From positions 3,410,001-3,474,000 of the forward strand of contig JAMSLZ010000002.1 of assembly GCA_026027325.1 (NCBI GenBank): DNA of 64,000 nt, given 5' to 3'. The notes beneath the pieces are model-generated. The model saw nothing but the letters and a program-made list of their open reading frames with translations. It was not told the DNA's origin and did no database searches. The translations under genes were made by a program, and so were the position numbers. Below are positions 37,557 through 49,708 of this stretch, piece after piece; position 1 is the first letter of the stretch, and each line of letters begins with the position of its first letter. The DNA is from Actinomucor elegans (taxonomy: Eukaryota > Mucoromycota > Mucoromycetes > Mucorales > Mucoraceae).

Positions 37557-37586
<30 letters not shown>
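37557..37586. repeat. Poly(T) tract, 30 nt
   Basis: Uninterrupted T run about 320 bp beyond the STE12 stop. Confidence 0.7.
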
Positions 37587-37588
<2 letters not shown>

Positions 37589-37823
37589 CTTTCGATCTTA
37601 GATGCAACATAACTAATACAATAAAGAATTCATTATATAAAGGATTTGCTGCTCTTTATTTAAACATGTCAAATATTATAGATAAATCATATTAAGAGTT
37701 CATATTTAATAGAAGACATATACATATACACATAAGAGAAAAGAAAAAAGAATTATATACTACAGTAAAGGGTTGAATAGGGAGAGGATGATGAGAAGGG
37801 AAAGTGATTTAGCTTGGTATTTC

Positions 37824-37827
<4 letters not shown>

Positions 37828-37857
<30 letters not shown>

Positions 37858-37858
37858 C
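37828..37858. repeat. (TA)n microsatellite
   Basis: Alternating TA of about 28 nt just 3' of the STE12 stop codon, in the probable 3' UTR or terminator region. Confidence 0.65.
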
Positions 37859-37907
37859 ATACAAAAAGTCATAATGTACACGAAAAAAAAAAAAAAGAAG
37901 GGGCAGT

Positions 37908-40055
37908 TTAGGAATAGAGCATAGGATTCGAGTCATAATTGGGATTCATAGGAGATGGAGATAAACTGATATCATTGAAAGAAGAATACCAAGATAATCG
38001 GTGACGCTCTTTCTGATTATCATGCATAGAAGGCGTATCATAGTACGCAAGAGGCGGGTCATACTGCATCTGGAAAGAAGAAGCCGAGGATGCACTTGAA
38101 TGGACAGTACTCGATTGCCACAAAGAGGAACCCGAGGATGCAGAAGAAATGGGCGGCATGAAGTGATGATCATCATATGATGACTTGTCATACATCATAG
38201 TAGACATATCATTCATCAGAGATTCTTCAGTCATACAAAAGTCACCACCATCGTCCAACGTGGGCGGAGCAGGAAACAGGTTCATATCGGAGCCCGAGAC
38301 AAAGTTACCGTAAACCAGATCTTGTTGAATCGACTGGGTAGGACCAGTATGTAGATCACCTTTGAGAGCACCTTCTGTTTGATTGCCTCCATGAAAATAA
38401 TCGACAGTCGGCGATACATCGTTACTAGTCAAATTGGCTAACTTTTCAATAATCAATTGCTGTTGGTCCGTAATTGGGGTATTGACTGTACTGGTTGGAA
38501 CAGGTGATGTCTTGGTACTCTTGATACTACTGGATCGGCTCACTGCCACAGAAGATCGACCTCGGTTATGGGTCTTTTTGTGCTGAGCAAGATTATCGGT
38601 TCTTGAAAAATGTTTGCCGCACATGCTACAAGAATAAGGCCTTTCCAAAGTATGCGTTCTGAAGTGGCGCTTGAGATGTTCCAGGCGTTTAAAGAGACGA
38701 GCGCACTGAGGCAAAGGACATGTGTAGGCTTTGTCGTGTAGCGTGTCATGGCCTGCTTCCAAAAGTTGTTGCTGCTGCTGGTGCTTTCTCAATATGTGAA
38801 ATAGGTTATGCGGATTGATTGCCAGGCCAGCATTGATGGTAGCAATTTCAAGATTGTTGGCATCTAAATTAGAAGGACTGTGATAACCGTCACTGTAGAT
38901 AGTGACTGGAGTAAAAGCGGAAAAAGTTCTTCTACGTTGACGTTGTTTGTAAGTAGGTGATCCTTCAAAGAGCGAGAATGCACCAAAGATCTTTTGCTGC
39001 TTTTCCGAGTTTTCATCCGTAATACCAGAGAGTCTTGGAGAAGCGCCAGCAGAATAGCATGCAGTGTCAGTAGGTAAATCATCAGGCACAATGGAGGATA
39101 CGGATCGAGTGGACCGATGCCCTACCGAAAAGTGATCATGTGCATCGTCTATATTATTGGTGGGTCAATAAAGTTGAAATACAAAGCAGCACACTTTTTT
39201 TTATATATAGTATTATATCAAAAAAAAAAAAGAAAAAAAGAGAAAGAGGTATACTTGATTCTCTTTCTCTTCCTCTTTTTTTTTTTCTTTGCGAGTGTTT
39301 TATTTACAAATATACATAAAAAAAAAGATGGTTTAATTACCTGCTGTAGCAGTCAAAGCATGAGAAATGATTGGAGTAGAAGTATTAGACTCATTATCCA
39401 TGGCGTGGGCAACAGCCACTGCAGAAAGAGACATTGACTTTCGAAGTTGATCAAACAATTCTTGCGTAGTATCCAAAGACAGTGAGGTTGCAGGTTCAGC
39501 AATTGAAATACTGGTTGGCTCTTGGCCCATCTTTTCTCGCTTTAAATCTCGCTCCAAAGCATCCAAAAAGAGTCGATCATGAGGTACAGAAAACCAAAAG
39601 AACACCTTTTGTTTCTTTTGAGTTCGAATACAATTGTTCTTGTAAAGCATTTCCAAAAATTCAGACTTTGGTTCTTCAAGAGAAGCATCCATGCCTGGCT
39701 TTAAATTGCGCAAATCAGAAAAGATGCCTTCTTCAAACTTCTTGAGGTTGGTGACTGGTCTGCCAAACAAATGGAACCGATACAATAGACAACGCACAAT
39801 ATCCGTACCTGTCACATGAAATAGATCATTCCAAAACACACAAGAAAGACTTTCGCCGGTTGGCAAAGGAAAAGCATTCACTTGACGCGTGGGGTCCCAG
39901 TCATTGGTAGCTGTGCCTAGGAAATACTTGAGTTTGTCAATTTGTGCGAGTCTTTCATCCGTATTGTCGTTTGTGGGTGGTTCAAGTCGAATTGTAGCAT
40001 TGACAGTATGATGAGAATAGGCTTCTTCAGTATTGTCGTCTTGATTGGATGTCAT
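37908..40055 (-). CDS. STE12: STE12-type transcription factor (STE domain plus two C2H2 fingers)
   Basis: Two exons: 39341-40055 and 37908-39148; 1956 coding nt, 651 residues. The first exon carries the STE DNA-binding domain (residues about 35-165; [37 protein letters not shown]-type [24 protein letters not shown]). The second exon has no ATG of its own; it continues in phase (GAC at the join) with the [19 protein letters not shown] segment known from filamentous Ste12, then two C2H2 fingers ([19 protein letters not shown] and [17 protein letters not shown]), and a Ser/Gln-rich tail. Ste12 acts downstream of the pheromone/filamentation MAP kinase in mating and invasive growth. The 192-nt intron (39149-39340) is pyrimidine-rich and longer than most here. 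Confidence 0.93.
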
Positions 40056-40628
40056 ATTTTAATACGCGTTATTTTTTTTTTTGTTAGTTAAGAAGATAAA
40101 GAAAGAAAATATGAAAAAAAAAGTGTGAATTATATAGACCATAAATGAGGACTAAATAGGCAATAATAGGGGCGACTGACTGTGAGTTGAATGATCGTAG
40201 CTTGTCATTTCTGAAATGATGCATATACTTTTCCATTTCCAGCCTAGAGAGGGGGGGAGGGGACCAACCGAGAGCCTAGAATTTCATTGAGGCAAGAACG
40301 TGTAATCTCTTTTCTTTATGGGTGACGTCAAACTCCATAGAATAGACATATGTTATACTACTTGCACGCGACTTTATATGATTTTATATTGTATCTACTG
40401 TAAATTACAGTAGCACAAATGTCAAGCCTATCTGTGTATAATTAGAATCCAGGAACAGAAGGAACGAATAGGTCAAGAACCAATGACAAACAAGTATATT
40501 AAACAGAGCGGGTAATATGACCTTATATTACCTTTTACTTTTTCTCAATATTAATATATTATATACAATATATATATATTTTACAGTGTACTTTATACTA
40601 TATATCTAATCTGTCCCAGAGCCTTCAT

Positions 40629-40850
40629 CTAGGTGACTCTAGTACGTGGCTTTGCATCTGATCTTTTTTTTTTCTCTTTTTTATATGAAATCTGAGGGCT
40701 CGGTCTTGCCTGCGTCAAGGGCAACTCCACTTGAAATTTCCAAATAGTATTCCGATCATCAGCTGCCACCTTCTTAAAACAATATTGCAAGGACGGCGTT
40801 TGATATAACAAGAAGGCTAATGGCTTAACCTTTGAATTACAGGACGTCTG
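40629..40850 (-). other. Coding-like open stretch, possible 3' exon
   Basis: 73 codons open to a TAG stop with protein-like composition (PLAFLLYQTPSLQYCFKKV, then RNTIWKFQVELPLTQARPS and a basic tail). There is no ATG inside. An upstream ATG at 40976 begins a short frame that I could not splice to it in phase. It is either the last exon of an unrecognised gene or a remnant. Confidence 0.3.
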
Positions 40851-41087
40851 TTACACCAAAAAAGTCGGCCGCATTAGCGTTTCTCATTGTTTAGTATATC
40901 GTGCTTGTAGTGAAGTAAGATCTATTCTTTTGCTCTTGATATTATAGATGGTATCTTGACTTGTCATAAAAGGTGTATGTCACATACCCAAGTTCTATTG
41001 CTATGCATTTATATATCAACTCATAAATGTGTCAGAACATTACTCGCATTGAAATCTGAATAAATTTTCATTATTATGTATACCATC

Positions 41088-41145
41088 TCATTTTGAACAT
41101 GCAATACTAATCAGATGCTGCATTTGATCAAGCTTAATTGAGATC
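41088..41145. repeat. Dispersed repeat copy
   Basis: Contains the same 27-nt word as 23965-23991 (one mismatch), followed directly by a segment resembling 23821-23843 (CATTTGATCAAG shared). It joins two parts that are separated at the other locus. Confidence 0.55.
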
Positions 41146-43392
41146 TTTATGCGTTAAGTAATGTATCCTATCAAATTTTGGATAAACACTATATGCTTGA
41201 AACTGAAATCATAAGATAAAAAAAAAAAATAACGAATACAAATTCACGCTTTGCGCAATTAATAAAGAGCTGTAAAAAAAATTAAATTCTCTTTATAAAC
41301 GATGTAGGTTTTATAATAAAAAAAGAAAAAATAACACTTCAAAGAGGGAAAAGAAAGTATACGGTTAGCATTTTCTAGCGCTTCATTGAATCGATTAAAG
41401 TCTTGTCAATTTATTTATCCAAATAAGTTCATTTGATTGCATCTATTTATCGAAAACCAAAGGTGTAACTTGCTTCATGAGGTACACCATGGCCTAATGT
41501 GTAAACCTCGCCAACCAATAAAATCAATACTTCTGTAATTAATAATAATAAAAAAAGAAACACTTCAAAAATTAAAATTATGTCATACAAGCAGACAGAA
41601 ACAAGTCTGTGTTTTTTTTTTACAATGAATGAAAAGCATAGGGGTTTATATTTCCTTTAAAATGGCATAGGTTTTCAAGGGGAAGTGAGAAAACATAATG
41701 ACACGAGAGGAAAAAACTAACAAGCAGTCGGAGTTATATGGTACGCTTAGAACTTGGCCTACAATGATAATCCCACTTTATTAAAGGAGATGCACATGAT
41801 TCTATAGACTGGCCCAAAAGAAAAGTTATAGGGTGAATTGTTTTTAAATTATACAGTAATTTGATTTTATCAAAAGAGCCTTGGGGGGGGGAGGAGAACA
41901 GGTTACCGCTTTAAATTGCCGCCATCCAGTAAAATGTATAGTAGATTCATTGGCAGCGTTAAAAATGATTTTAGGGCGAATGATGATCATAAGCTGCACT
42001 GTAATGATCATCTCGATTATAACGTGCTAGTTAATATTATAAACAATGTGGAGCGGATATATAAATGACAGATTAGGTCTTCAGATCAATACTATTTATG
42101 ATATTTTATACATCATGTTGAATTATTCTGTGATATCTTCATTCATTACCGAGATTTGATTTTTTGATATCAATTGGCTTTCGGGATAGTCTGAATCATC
42201 GAATGACGCGGTCCTTGATCCTGTCAGCTGCTTAATATAACTAAAAGCATCGTATGTCTTTGATGGTTACTGGTCCGATTGAGATTTCTACTAGAGATTG
42301 AGTCGCCTACTGAAGAGCTGCGGAACGACACCACGTTGTTTATTGTTCTTGGTCTTTATATGTATCTATATGGTAGTATTATCTTCTTGTCAGCTGGCGA
42401 ACAAACAAATTGCTGATCAGGTTCAGAATTCGATATGTACAAATCGCTGATCTCTTTGAAAGCAATAAGGAGCTCCAATTCCCGTCCCTAAAGCTACCGA
42501 TATTCTTTAGTTATCTGTCTTTATTAGTCAAGCCCTTCCATGCTATATGGAAACCAATGGGAAGCTTGTACGCAAAGTAACGCAAATGTACGTCATTGAG
42601 CGCCCGTCATTTAATACATTGCATATCATTTATATTACCATCACATTCTTTGAACTTGATACCTCCTCAATGTATACATTGTTCTAGTCAACTTATAATC
42701 TTGGTTTGTCTAGACTCAATTCCCTCCACGGTTCATTCTGCATCATGCATGGTTAGGCATAAACAGAAGCAAAACTCTCTTAACTTGTTCAAGTTAGCGC
42801 GGCGCTCACTGTTTTTCATCACCTTATCCTACCTACTATCCTCATGGTTCCTTTCTTTTTCATTCTCAGTTATTTTCTATCAAAAACTCGTGTTTTTATC
42901 AAAGAAACAACGCATCAAAGATCCCTGTTTTTATTAAATTCAATCTATAATTGGATCCGTGTTAATAATAGCCTGTTCATTGTTATCCTTTTTCATATTA
43001 ATTAAACAATGATCACCATAAGGTGATTTGCTTCTAATCGGATTAAATCATATACTTTATAAATTATTCAGACACATTCAGACAATTTTCGGACAAAGTT
43101 TATTTTGCTCTCCAGACATTTTCAATTTTTAAATCCGCACATATTCCTTTTTTAAGAGAATAAAACGCACAAAGCTTTTTAAAGAATCAACGCTGAAAAT
43201 ATACATGTAAAAAGGTGACGCGTAAAACGCAAAAAAAAGCCAAAATCTACTATGTTATCTTCTTTCCAACAACCAGCAATTCTATATTATTATCCAGCAT
43301 GGATCTCCAGGGCATCAAGAAAAGAAAAAAAAAAAAAAGTAAAAAGAAAGGCTAACTCTATTCTATGCTAGCTAAAATGTTGTCATCAAATG

Positions 43393-43415
43393 AAAAAAAA
43401 AAAAAAAAAAAAAAA
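43393..43415. repeat. Poly(A) tract, 23 nt
   Basis: A run about 305 bp upstream of the F-box gene ATG. Confidence 0.65.
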
Positions 43416-43720
43416 GTTAATTGGGTGGACACAATTGTATAGTATCAATGTAAAAGTAAAAGAATTTGCTCAAATGCTTTGTCGGTTCAAAAGTTCCAAA
43501 ACGTATGAAGCTAATGATACTAGAATTTTATACATGCATTTTCATTTTCGTCAACATTGCTTATAAGAATAGATTTGTCTTTAAGTAAGGTAAAAATGAT
43601 CTAGAAAAGGCAATAATAGAAGTACAAGTCACAATACAAGTCACACCAAAGCTGAATAAGCTTCTTTGAGTTTACCTCAATAATCATCTTGACAGATTAT
43701 CTAGTTTACAAAGAAACACT

Positions 43721-44684
43721 ATGCCTACCACATTATTGGAACTACCATATGATATTATTGCAGATATAAGTCAATACCTAGACTTGTGTTCCAACACCAG
43801 TCTAATGGACACATGTCGGCATATGCGCTACATGTACCTATCTTCCAAGTACTTGTGGAGAAGAATTGTCTTTGACTTGAATCATACAACCGATCTTCAT
43901 AGAATTTACTCGTCACTTCGAAAACTCGGTGATTCTAATGGTCTACGTCAGCATGTAACCGAGGTAACAGCTTAAATGACTCTAAGTAACAAAGTTACTT
44001 ATAAACCAACTATTGAATGTGTAGGTCGTTATGGACGATAGTGACGACGCCGACCTATCTCCTATCATCATGTTGATCAAATTCCCTCGTTTGCGAACGC
44101 TTAGCGCAAAACATCGAAAAGAAAACACCAACATAGAAGTCGATCTTAAGCTACTACAAGAGATGCTCAAGTTTGGATCTATCAAACCCGGGTCTCTCCC
44201 CATTGAAAAGCTAAACATTTATCATTATTACATGGATTTTGAGCCTTATCTATCAGCATACCAAAAAACCTGGAACAAAATATCCATGCATCCTCATGTA
44301 GAGCTGGATATTCGAATTTGCGGTTATCTACCAGAAGATCAAAAAGAAAACGAGCTGGAGCGCGAGTTGAGCCTATTGGAACAAAGAATACAGCGACTAC
44401 AGATGAACCTCGATGGCAATCGTCGATTCGCTGATCAACTAACGCATGGTTCGAATACCACAGTGAACAGGTGTCAAAGAATACTGTGTACAACTGCAAA
44501 ATGTTGGTCTTGTGGATATCGTTTTAATCATTGTTGGAAATGTGTGCCTGTTTGTGAAGGCTGTGGAATTAAGAGAATACCTCCTATGGCGAATGATAAC
44601 CAGATCCGATTGAAAACGAGACGTCAGAACCAACTCAAGAGCCAAATAAAGGCTGACGAGGACGATTTCAGTGTGTTTGGCTAG
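43721..44684 (+). CDS. F-box protein with C-terminal cysteine cluster
   Basis: Two exons: 43721-43963 and 44025-44684; 903 coding nt, 300 residues. The N-terminal F-box (LLELPYDIIADISQYLDLCS, then CRHMRYMYLSSKYLWRRIVF) implies binding to Skp1 in an SCF ubiquitin ligase. The middle part has weak leucine-rich character and a coiled-coil-like helix (residues about 195-225, LERELSLLEQRIQRLQ). Near residues 230-265 lie eight cysteines spaced C-x4-C-x4-C-x2-C-x6-C-x2-C-x3-C-x2-C, which looks like a zinc-binding module, perhaps for substrate binding. The tail is basic then acidic. Substrate unknown. I do not know a named family with this combination. Confidence 0.75.
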
Positions 44685-44912
44685 CATGGTGCATAAAATT
44701 CGAATTTAATTACCGCACCAAAAGAATAATGCGCTTTTTATTGGGTGGAGGTTATTTAATAGATTCAGTTGTAATAATATGATGGAGGACTTTTATTCGA
44801 CCTTCACTTTATTATAAAAAAAATATCGACATAATAAACATCATTAATAAATACTTGTAAAAAGCTAAGCTTCTAACCGAAGAGCGTAAATACCCTACCC
44901 AATCTCCCTCCC

Positions 44913-44944
<32 letters not shown>

Positions 44945-44947
44945 AAA
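44913..44947. repeat. Poly(T) then poly(A), T25-A10
   Basis: Adjacent homopolymers that are self-complementary over 10 bp. Confidence 0.7.
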
Positions 44948-45279
44948 GTTACTTTCAAAATGTTTTGTTTGCGTTTTTGTTTTATAACAATAGTTTGAAA
45001 TTTGCGCATAAAACAATCCTGAAAAAATATTTGAGTATACTTTCAGATACATAGAAACAATAGCTATTATAATTCACATCTCTAGGATATCAAGTATACC
45101 TTCAAATAAATATTAAAGTGAAATGAGAAAACGATTCCTAGGGAAATTGCTTGACTTTTTTTTGCTGAAAATGGATGCAGATCATGAAACGCTATCTCTT
45201 GACTCTAATGCGACTTTCATTCACTGAAAAAAGTACTGATTCCTATAACACTTAGAAAATTTTAATGTGCATCAAAGGA

Positions 45280-45282
<3 letters not shown>

Positions 45283-45310
<28 letters not shown>
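45283..45310. repeat. Poly(A) tract, 28 nt
   Basis: A run about 295 bp upstream of the EMC1 ATG. Confidence 0.7.
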
Positions 45311-45313
<3 letters not shown>

Positions 45314-45605
45314 TATATATTATAATCATCATCAAAATGAAAAGTTAATAGAAAGTTTCATTCATTTTTTTGGCTTTCGGTTTCAAGAAAAAAAAAAGGC
45401 ATTATTCATACTATTGAAAAAAAAATAAGTGCATTTACTCTTTCAATCAAGCAGTATACTTTAAAAGATGCATTTTTTTTTACCAAAAACACGCGCAGAA
45501 AGGTTGAAAAATAGAAGCTTAGGGCACACCTTACGAAAAATTCAAACTCTCATAACAAAGCACTGGTGAACCCATTTTCGTCTTTTGACTTTATAATTCT
45601 ACAAG

Positions 45606-48600
45606 ATGTTTGCGATCACGAGAAGTGGTCTCATACTATTATTGCTGGGACTATTACATGTTATTGTTCCAGTGATAGCAATCTTTGAAAACCAAGCTGG
45701 AACCTTTGATTGGTAATAGTTATCTTTCTCGAACGCGCTTTTCAACCGAGATTAAACTTTTTTTTTTTGATATAGGCATCATACTTGGGTCGGTCATCCT
45801 CGTGAAGCAGTTCAAATCGATAGCGATCATGTAGCAGTATACTCTGAGAAAAATATTATTGCTTCTCTCAATACAAACTCGGGTGCAGTAGGTCAGTACA
45901 GTTGTATTTTTGGGTTATCATCATCTCTTACATGACGCTTGAATAGATTGGAGACAGGTGCTCGACGGTGAATTGGATCATTTTGCTGCTACAGAATCAG
46001 GTATAGCTCTTGAAAGTAGGTTGTGACCCCAATATCTCATAGTTTGTATTCTATAAACAGGTATTCTGACTATATCAAACCATCCTGAACGCGCTCAATT
46101 CTGGAATACTACTACTGGGCAATTGATTTGGGAATACAACTTGCCTGAATCTGACTCTTTTGGCGCAACAAAGCCTTTGGTTTGGAACGATGGTACGGTT
46201 GCCGTGTTTGTTGGAAAATCCAAGTTAGTCAAGCTTTCCAATAATGGAGAGCAGCTTTGGACATGGACTCGAAAGACGAATGAAAAGTAAGCAGCAATGA
46301 TCGTAAAAAAAAAAGGGAATACATACTCATGTTTCATTAGTCAAGTGTTTGAAAGAGTAAAAACTATTCAAAGAGGAAGTTTAGCTTATGTGATTGTAGA
46401 GCCAGATGATGATGAAGCCTCATCTTTCTTTACTACCTATATCATTGACAGCGCTACAGGCGAATCATTATCTACTGTCAAGATTCCTTGTGGAGCCAAC
46501 TATGATGATGTAACTTATGTAGGAAACTATTTGCTTTGGACGGAAGAAGATACCTTGAACTGGACACCTATTGATAAGAACGAGGTCAAGAGTACTTTGA
46601 TCAAGGTAAGCATACGCTTCAGCTTGCTTACAAGTAAAATACTCATGCCTTCTACTAGTCTCTTGTCGAGTCCTTGCCTACTGCTGACAAGTTCCTCTCT
46701 ACTAAAATAAGTCTCAGTGGTGAAACCAATGGTGCTGAACTCAAGTCTTTTATTCTTACCTGTGAATTTGAAGATGAAGCAGACGAAATCACAATTGCTT
46801 CTGTTCTGATTGATATTGAAGGAACCTCTTTGACATTAAACAAGTATTTTGGTGAGCAGGTATAAACCAAAAATTGCTAATGTTTCACAACAAAAGCTCA
46901 CAGTTTACCATTAGACTTCTTTTGGCGGTTCTGATTTCTCCACGGCATCTATCACTCGTGTCGTTAAATCTGGCCCTAGCGAGCTCACTGCTTATGTATT
47001 GCCAGGTGACCGTCAAGTAAAGATTCAGCATAATTTCGATTTATCTGGCGATATCAATTATGCCAAATTAATCAGTTTGGAACCTTTTCGTCTTTTCATT
47101 GTTACTGAAGGATCCTCTGTCTTTTACTATAATGAATCTTCCATTATCTGGTCCCGTGAAGAGTCTTTGAGTAGCATTACTGCTTCTGAATTTTTGGATC
47201 TTCCTGAACAAAAACTATGGACTCAAATGGCTGATGAATTGGATGAAACTGTAAGCGAACAAATTGCTGAAAACCCAGTCTCGCGCTATATTCGTCGTCT
47301 TACCACACATACACTTGAATTGCGCCAATTGCCCAGTTGGATTGCCTCTCGTTTCCTTGGTATGAGCTTGAAGCAAGATAATAACAAAGTTTCAAGCCTG
47401 GAAGCCCAATCTTGCTGGTTAAATGAAACACGACCAGAAATACTCTATCGTGATAACTTTGGTTTGCGCAAACTGTTGATTTCTGTTACCAAGAGTGGTA
47501 AGGTAGTAGCTCAAGATACCTCACGCAACGGCAAGATTGTATGGAGTCGGTACATGGCATCTTTTTCCTTTACAGACTTGTATGTGGTGCGCGCTGCATC
47601 TGTCAAGCTTCCACCTATCATTGTGGCTATAGGTAGCACCTATGATGATGTTGGAGGTCATGCTACTGGGTTTATCCGCTTGAATGCGTTGACAGGTGAG
47701 GATTACATGACCCATATCCCCGAGGTGGCTGATTTCTTTGAGCCTTTGGTTGGTACGAACATCGGCACTGATAAGATCATGCGCTTACCTATTGAGGATC
47801 CTGATGAACGTACCCACATCTTGGCCATTTACGAAGCTGGATCCGGTCGAGTCTATATCTACCCCGATACCATGGGCGCACGTGCCAGATTTGTTGAATC
47901 CTTGCCCTCATTTTACTTTTCACATCAAAATCAACTAGGCGATATGGAAGGGTTCAAGGTTGTAGAAGGTTACAGAGGCAGTTTGAAAGTAGAGCCTGTT
48001 TGGAAATTCAATATGCCTGAAGAGGAAATGGCTGTCGCTTTCAGTCATCGCCAACCTTATGAAAAGGTAGCTTCCTTGGGCCGCGCTTTGGGTAACCGTA
48101 ATGTACTTTACAAGTACTTGAACCCTCACATGTTTGCCATGATCACCAAGCACATTGAAAAGAATATGATCAAAGTACGTGTCATAGATTCTGTCAAGGG
48201 TAGTATCCTGTATGAATGTATTCATGATAACGTGGATGTGGAAAACAATCAAGTCCATGTTATTCAGTCCGAGAATTGGTTCATCTATCATTTCTGGAGC
48301 AACGAAATGAAGCCTAGAGGTTATCAGGCCGTTGTTTTAGAGCTATTTGAAGGCGAACATGAAAATGAACGTGTAGAAAGGTAAATAGCATTTAGTCTAA
48401 TAAGCAATACACGTACTGACTGTAGTGATAGTTCCAATTTCTCTTCATTTGATAACATTCAACCCCATGTTCTTTCTTCTGCTTTTGCATTCCCTTACCC
48501 TGTTACAACCATGGGCTTAACGACTACTCGCAATGGTATCTCCACTAAAGATATTCTCTTTGGTTTGCCTACTCACCAAATCATGGGTGTCAATAAGCGT

Positions 48601-48954
48601 CTCTTTGATCCTCGTAGACCTCGCGATAAGCCTACAAAAGAAGAGTTGGAAGAACAGCTTTTCCCTTATGGCCCTATTCCTGATGAGAAGCGTATCTTTT
48701 TGACCTACAATTTGGATGTTGTTGGTATTCAATCCATCATTACGAGCCCTTCTTTATTGGAATCTACGTCGCTTGTATTTGCATACGGTACAGATACTTT
48801 CTTTACCCAATCCTCTCCTAGCAAGCAGTTTGATGTGCTTTCAGAAGACTTTTCCAAGGCCCAATTGTTATTGACTATCACTGGTTTAATTGTAGCTATT
48901 TGGGTTTCTGGACCTATGGTCCGTAGAAAGCGAGTCAATGCTTTATGGAAGTAG
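45606..48954 (+). CDS. EMC1: ER membrane protein complex subunit 1
   Basis: Multi-exon gene (at least eight exons; the largest about 46919-48381), giving a protein of about 950 residues. An N-terminal signal peptide (GLILLLLGLLHVIVPVIA) is followed by a luminal beta-propeller with PQQ/WD-like blades (for example HHTWVGHPREAVQ, LDTNSG-like LNTNSGAVDWRQVL and TTTGQLIWEYNL). Then come the C-terminal EMC1 region (DUF1620; QKTYLFPYPVTTM-like FAFPYPVTTMGLTTT, ILFGLPTHQIMGVNKRLFDPRRP and PYGPIPDEK) and one transmembrane helix (TITGLIVAIWVSGPM) before a short basic tail. EMC inserts and stabilises multi-pass and tail-anchored membrane proteins in the ER. The first three introns are short; each join I checked restores phase (for example FDW to HHTW, GAV to DWR). 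Confidence 0.94.
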
Positions 48955-49148
48955 AAAGACAAAGAAACAACAAGTAGATATCAAATAAAGACAATGAATG
49001 TACAGATCAAGATTCTTGTTTACAGCTTGCTAATGTTTACTTGACAATGACAGCTCATGTATACTATATAAACCTGATCCAGCCTAGATCTAATCTACCT
49101 TTTGACTTTTTTATTTATTTATTTTATATTTGGCTCATGTAAAATACC

Positions 49149-49612
49149 ATGAATGTGTCTTTTCTACCTACAAAGTGTATACGTTTTCATATAACATACA
49201 ATTACCATCCAACCAAGAAGGAGACCGAAATGGAATGTGGCATCATTGAACGGGGCCTATACGACAATACAATCATTCTTTTTGGCAGGTTCAAAGATAG
49301 TATTGATGAAAATGATATCCAATTTGAGAACAAGACGATTAGTAGAGATCACGCAAGAATCTGGATGATGAGCAAAGAGGTTTACTAACTATATGTGATA
49401 CCTTGTGACATTATAGACTAAATTCTTTCAAGGTTCACATTAAAGATACAGCATCTTATATTGGCACGTTCTTGAATTGTAAAAGGCTAAGCAAAAAGTA
49501 TCAAGAATCCACACCTCACAAGCTCAAGTCGGGGGATACTATCCGATTGGGTGATGATACAACAATTGGTGGAGTGTTGATCAAAGTAGATATAGTGTCA
49601 CCCTCGAATTAG
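49149..49612 (+). CDS. Small FHA-domain protein
   Basis: Two exons: 49149-49379 and 49433-49612; 411 coding nt, 136 residues. Almost the whole protein is an FHA phosphothreonine-binding domain: a Gly-Arg start (FGRFKD), the core SRDHARIW with the Ser-Arg and His that contact the phosphopeptide, IKDTASYIGTFLN and the late GDTIRLG. The intron falls between KE and VHIKD; using the second possible acceptor (after TTTCAAG) avoids a stop. It resembles the FHA part of SLMAP/Far10-type proteins but has no coiled coil or membrane anchor, so it is either a stand-alone FHA adaptor or a shortened relative. It lies about 100 bp before the PX-PH gene on the same strand. Confidence 0.8.
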
Positions 49613-49708
49613 CAGTAAAATAAATGATCATTATTGTGGAACAATGCACTGCAGCTCAAAAGGTCTTTTCCTTTTTTTTTTTTCACACTAGTTTACTTGA
49701 TTCTACTA

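Larger units (their letters stand above)
34705..37907. other. Intergenic, with weak ORF remnants and a poly(T) tract
   Basis: About 3.2 kb. A 56-codon ORF at 35134-35304 (separate entry) and a coding-like remnant near 36764-36998 are the only candidates. T30 at 37557-37586 and an alternating TA run at about 37828-37858 lie near the STE12 3' end. Degenerate repeat copies with short shared words such as TCGCATCTGAA occur near 36090. Confidence 0.4.
40056..43720. other. Long intergenic region upstream of STE12 and the F-box gene
   Basis: About 3.7 kb. The only coding-like stretch is the minus-strand one at 40629-40850 (separate entry). It contains a dispersed repeat copy at 41088-41145, several G or A runs (G8 near 41883) and A23 at 43393-43415. 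Divergent promoters of STE12 and the F-box gene are expected at its ends. Confidence 0.4.
44685..45605. other. Intergenic region upstream of EMC1
   Basis: No gene. It holds T25 directly followed by A10 (44913-44947), which could form a hairpin, and A28 at 45283-45310. The EMC1 promoter should lie in the right half. Confidence 0.45.
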
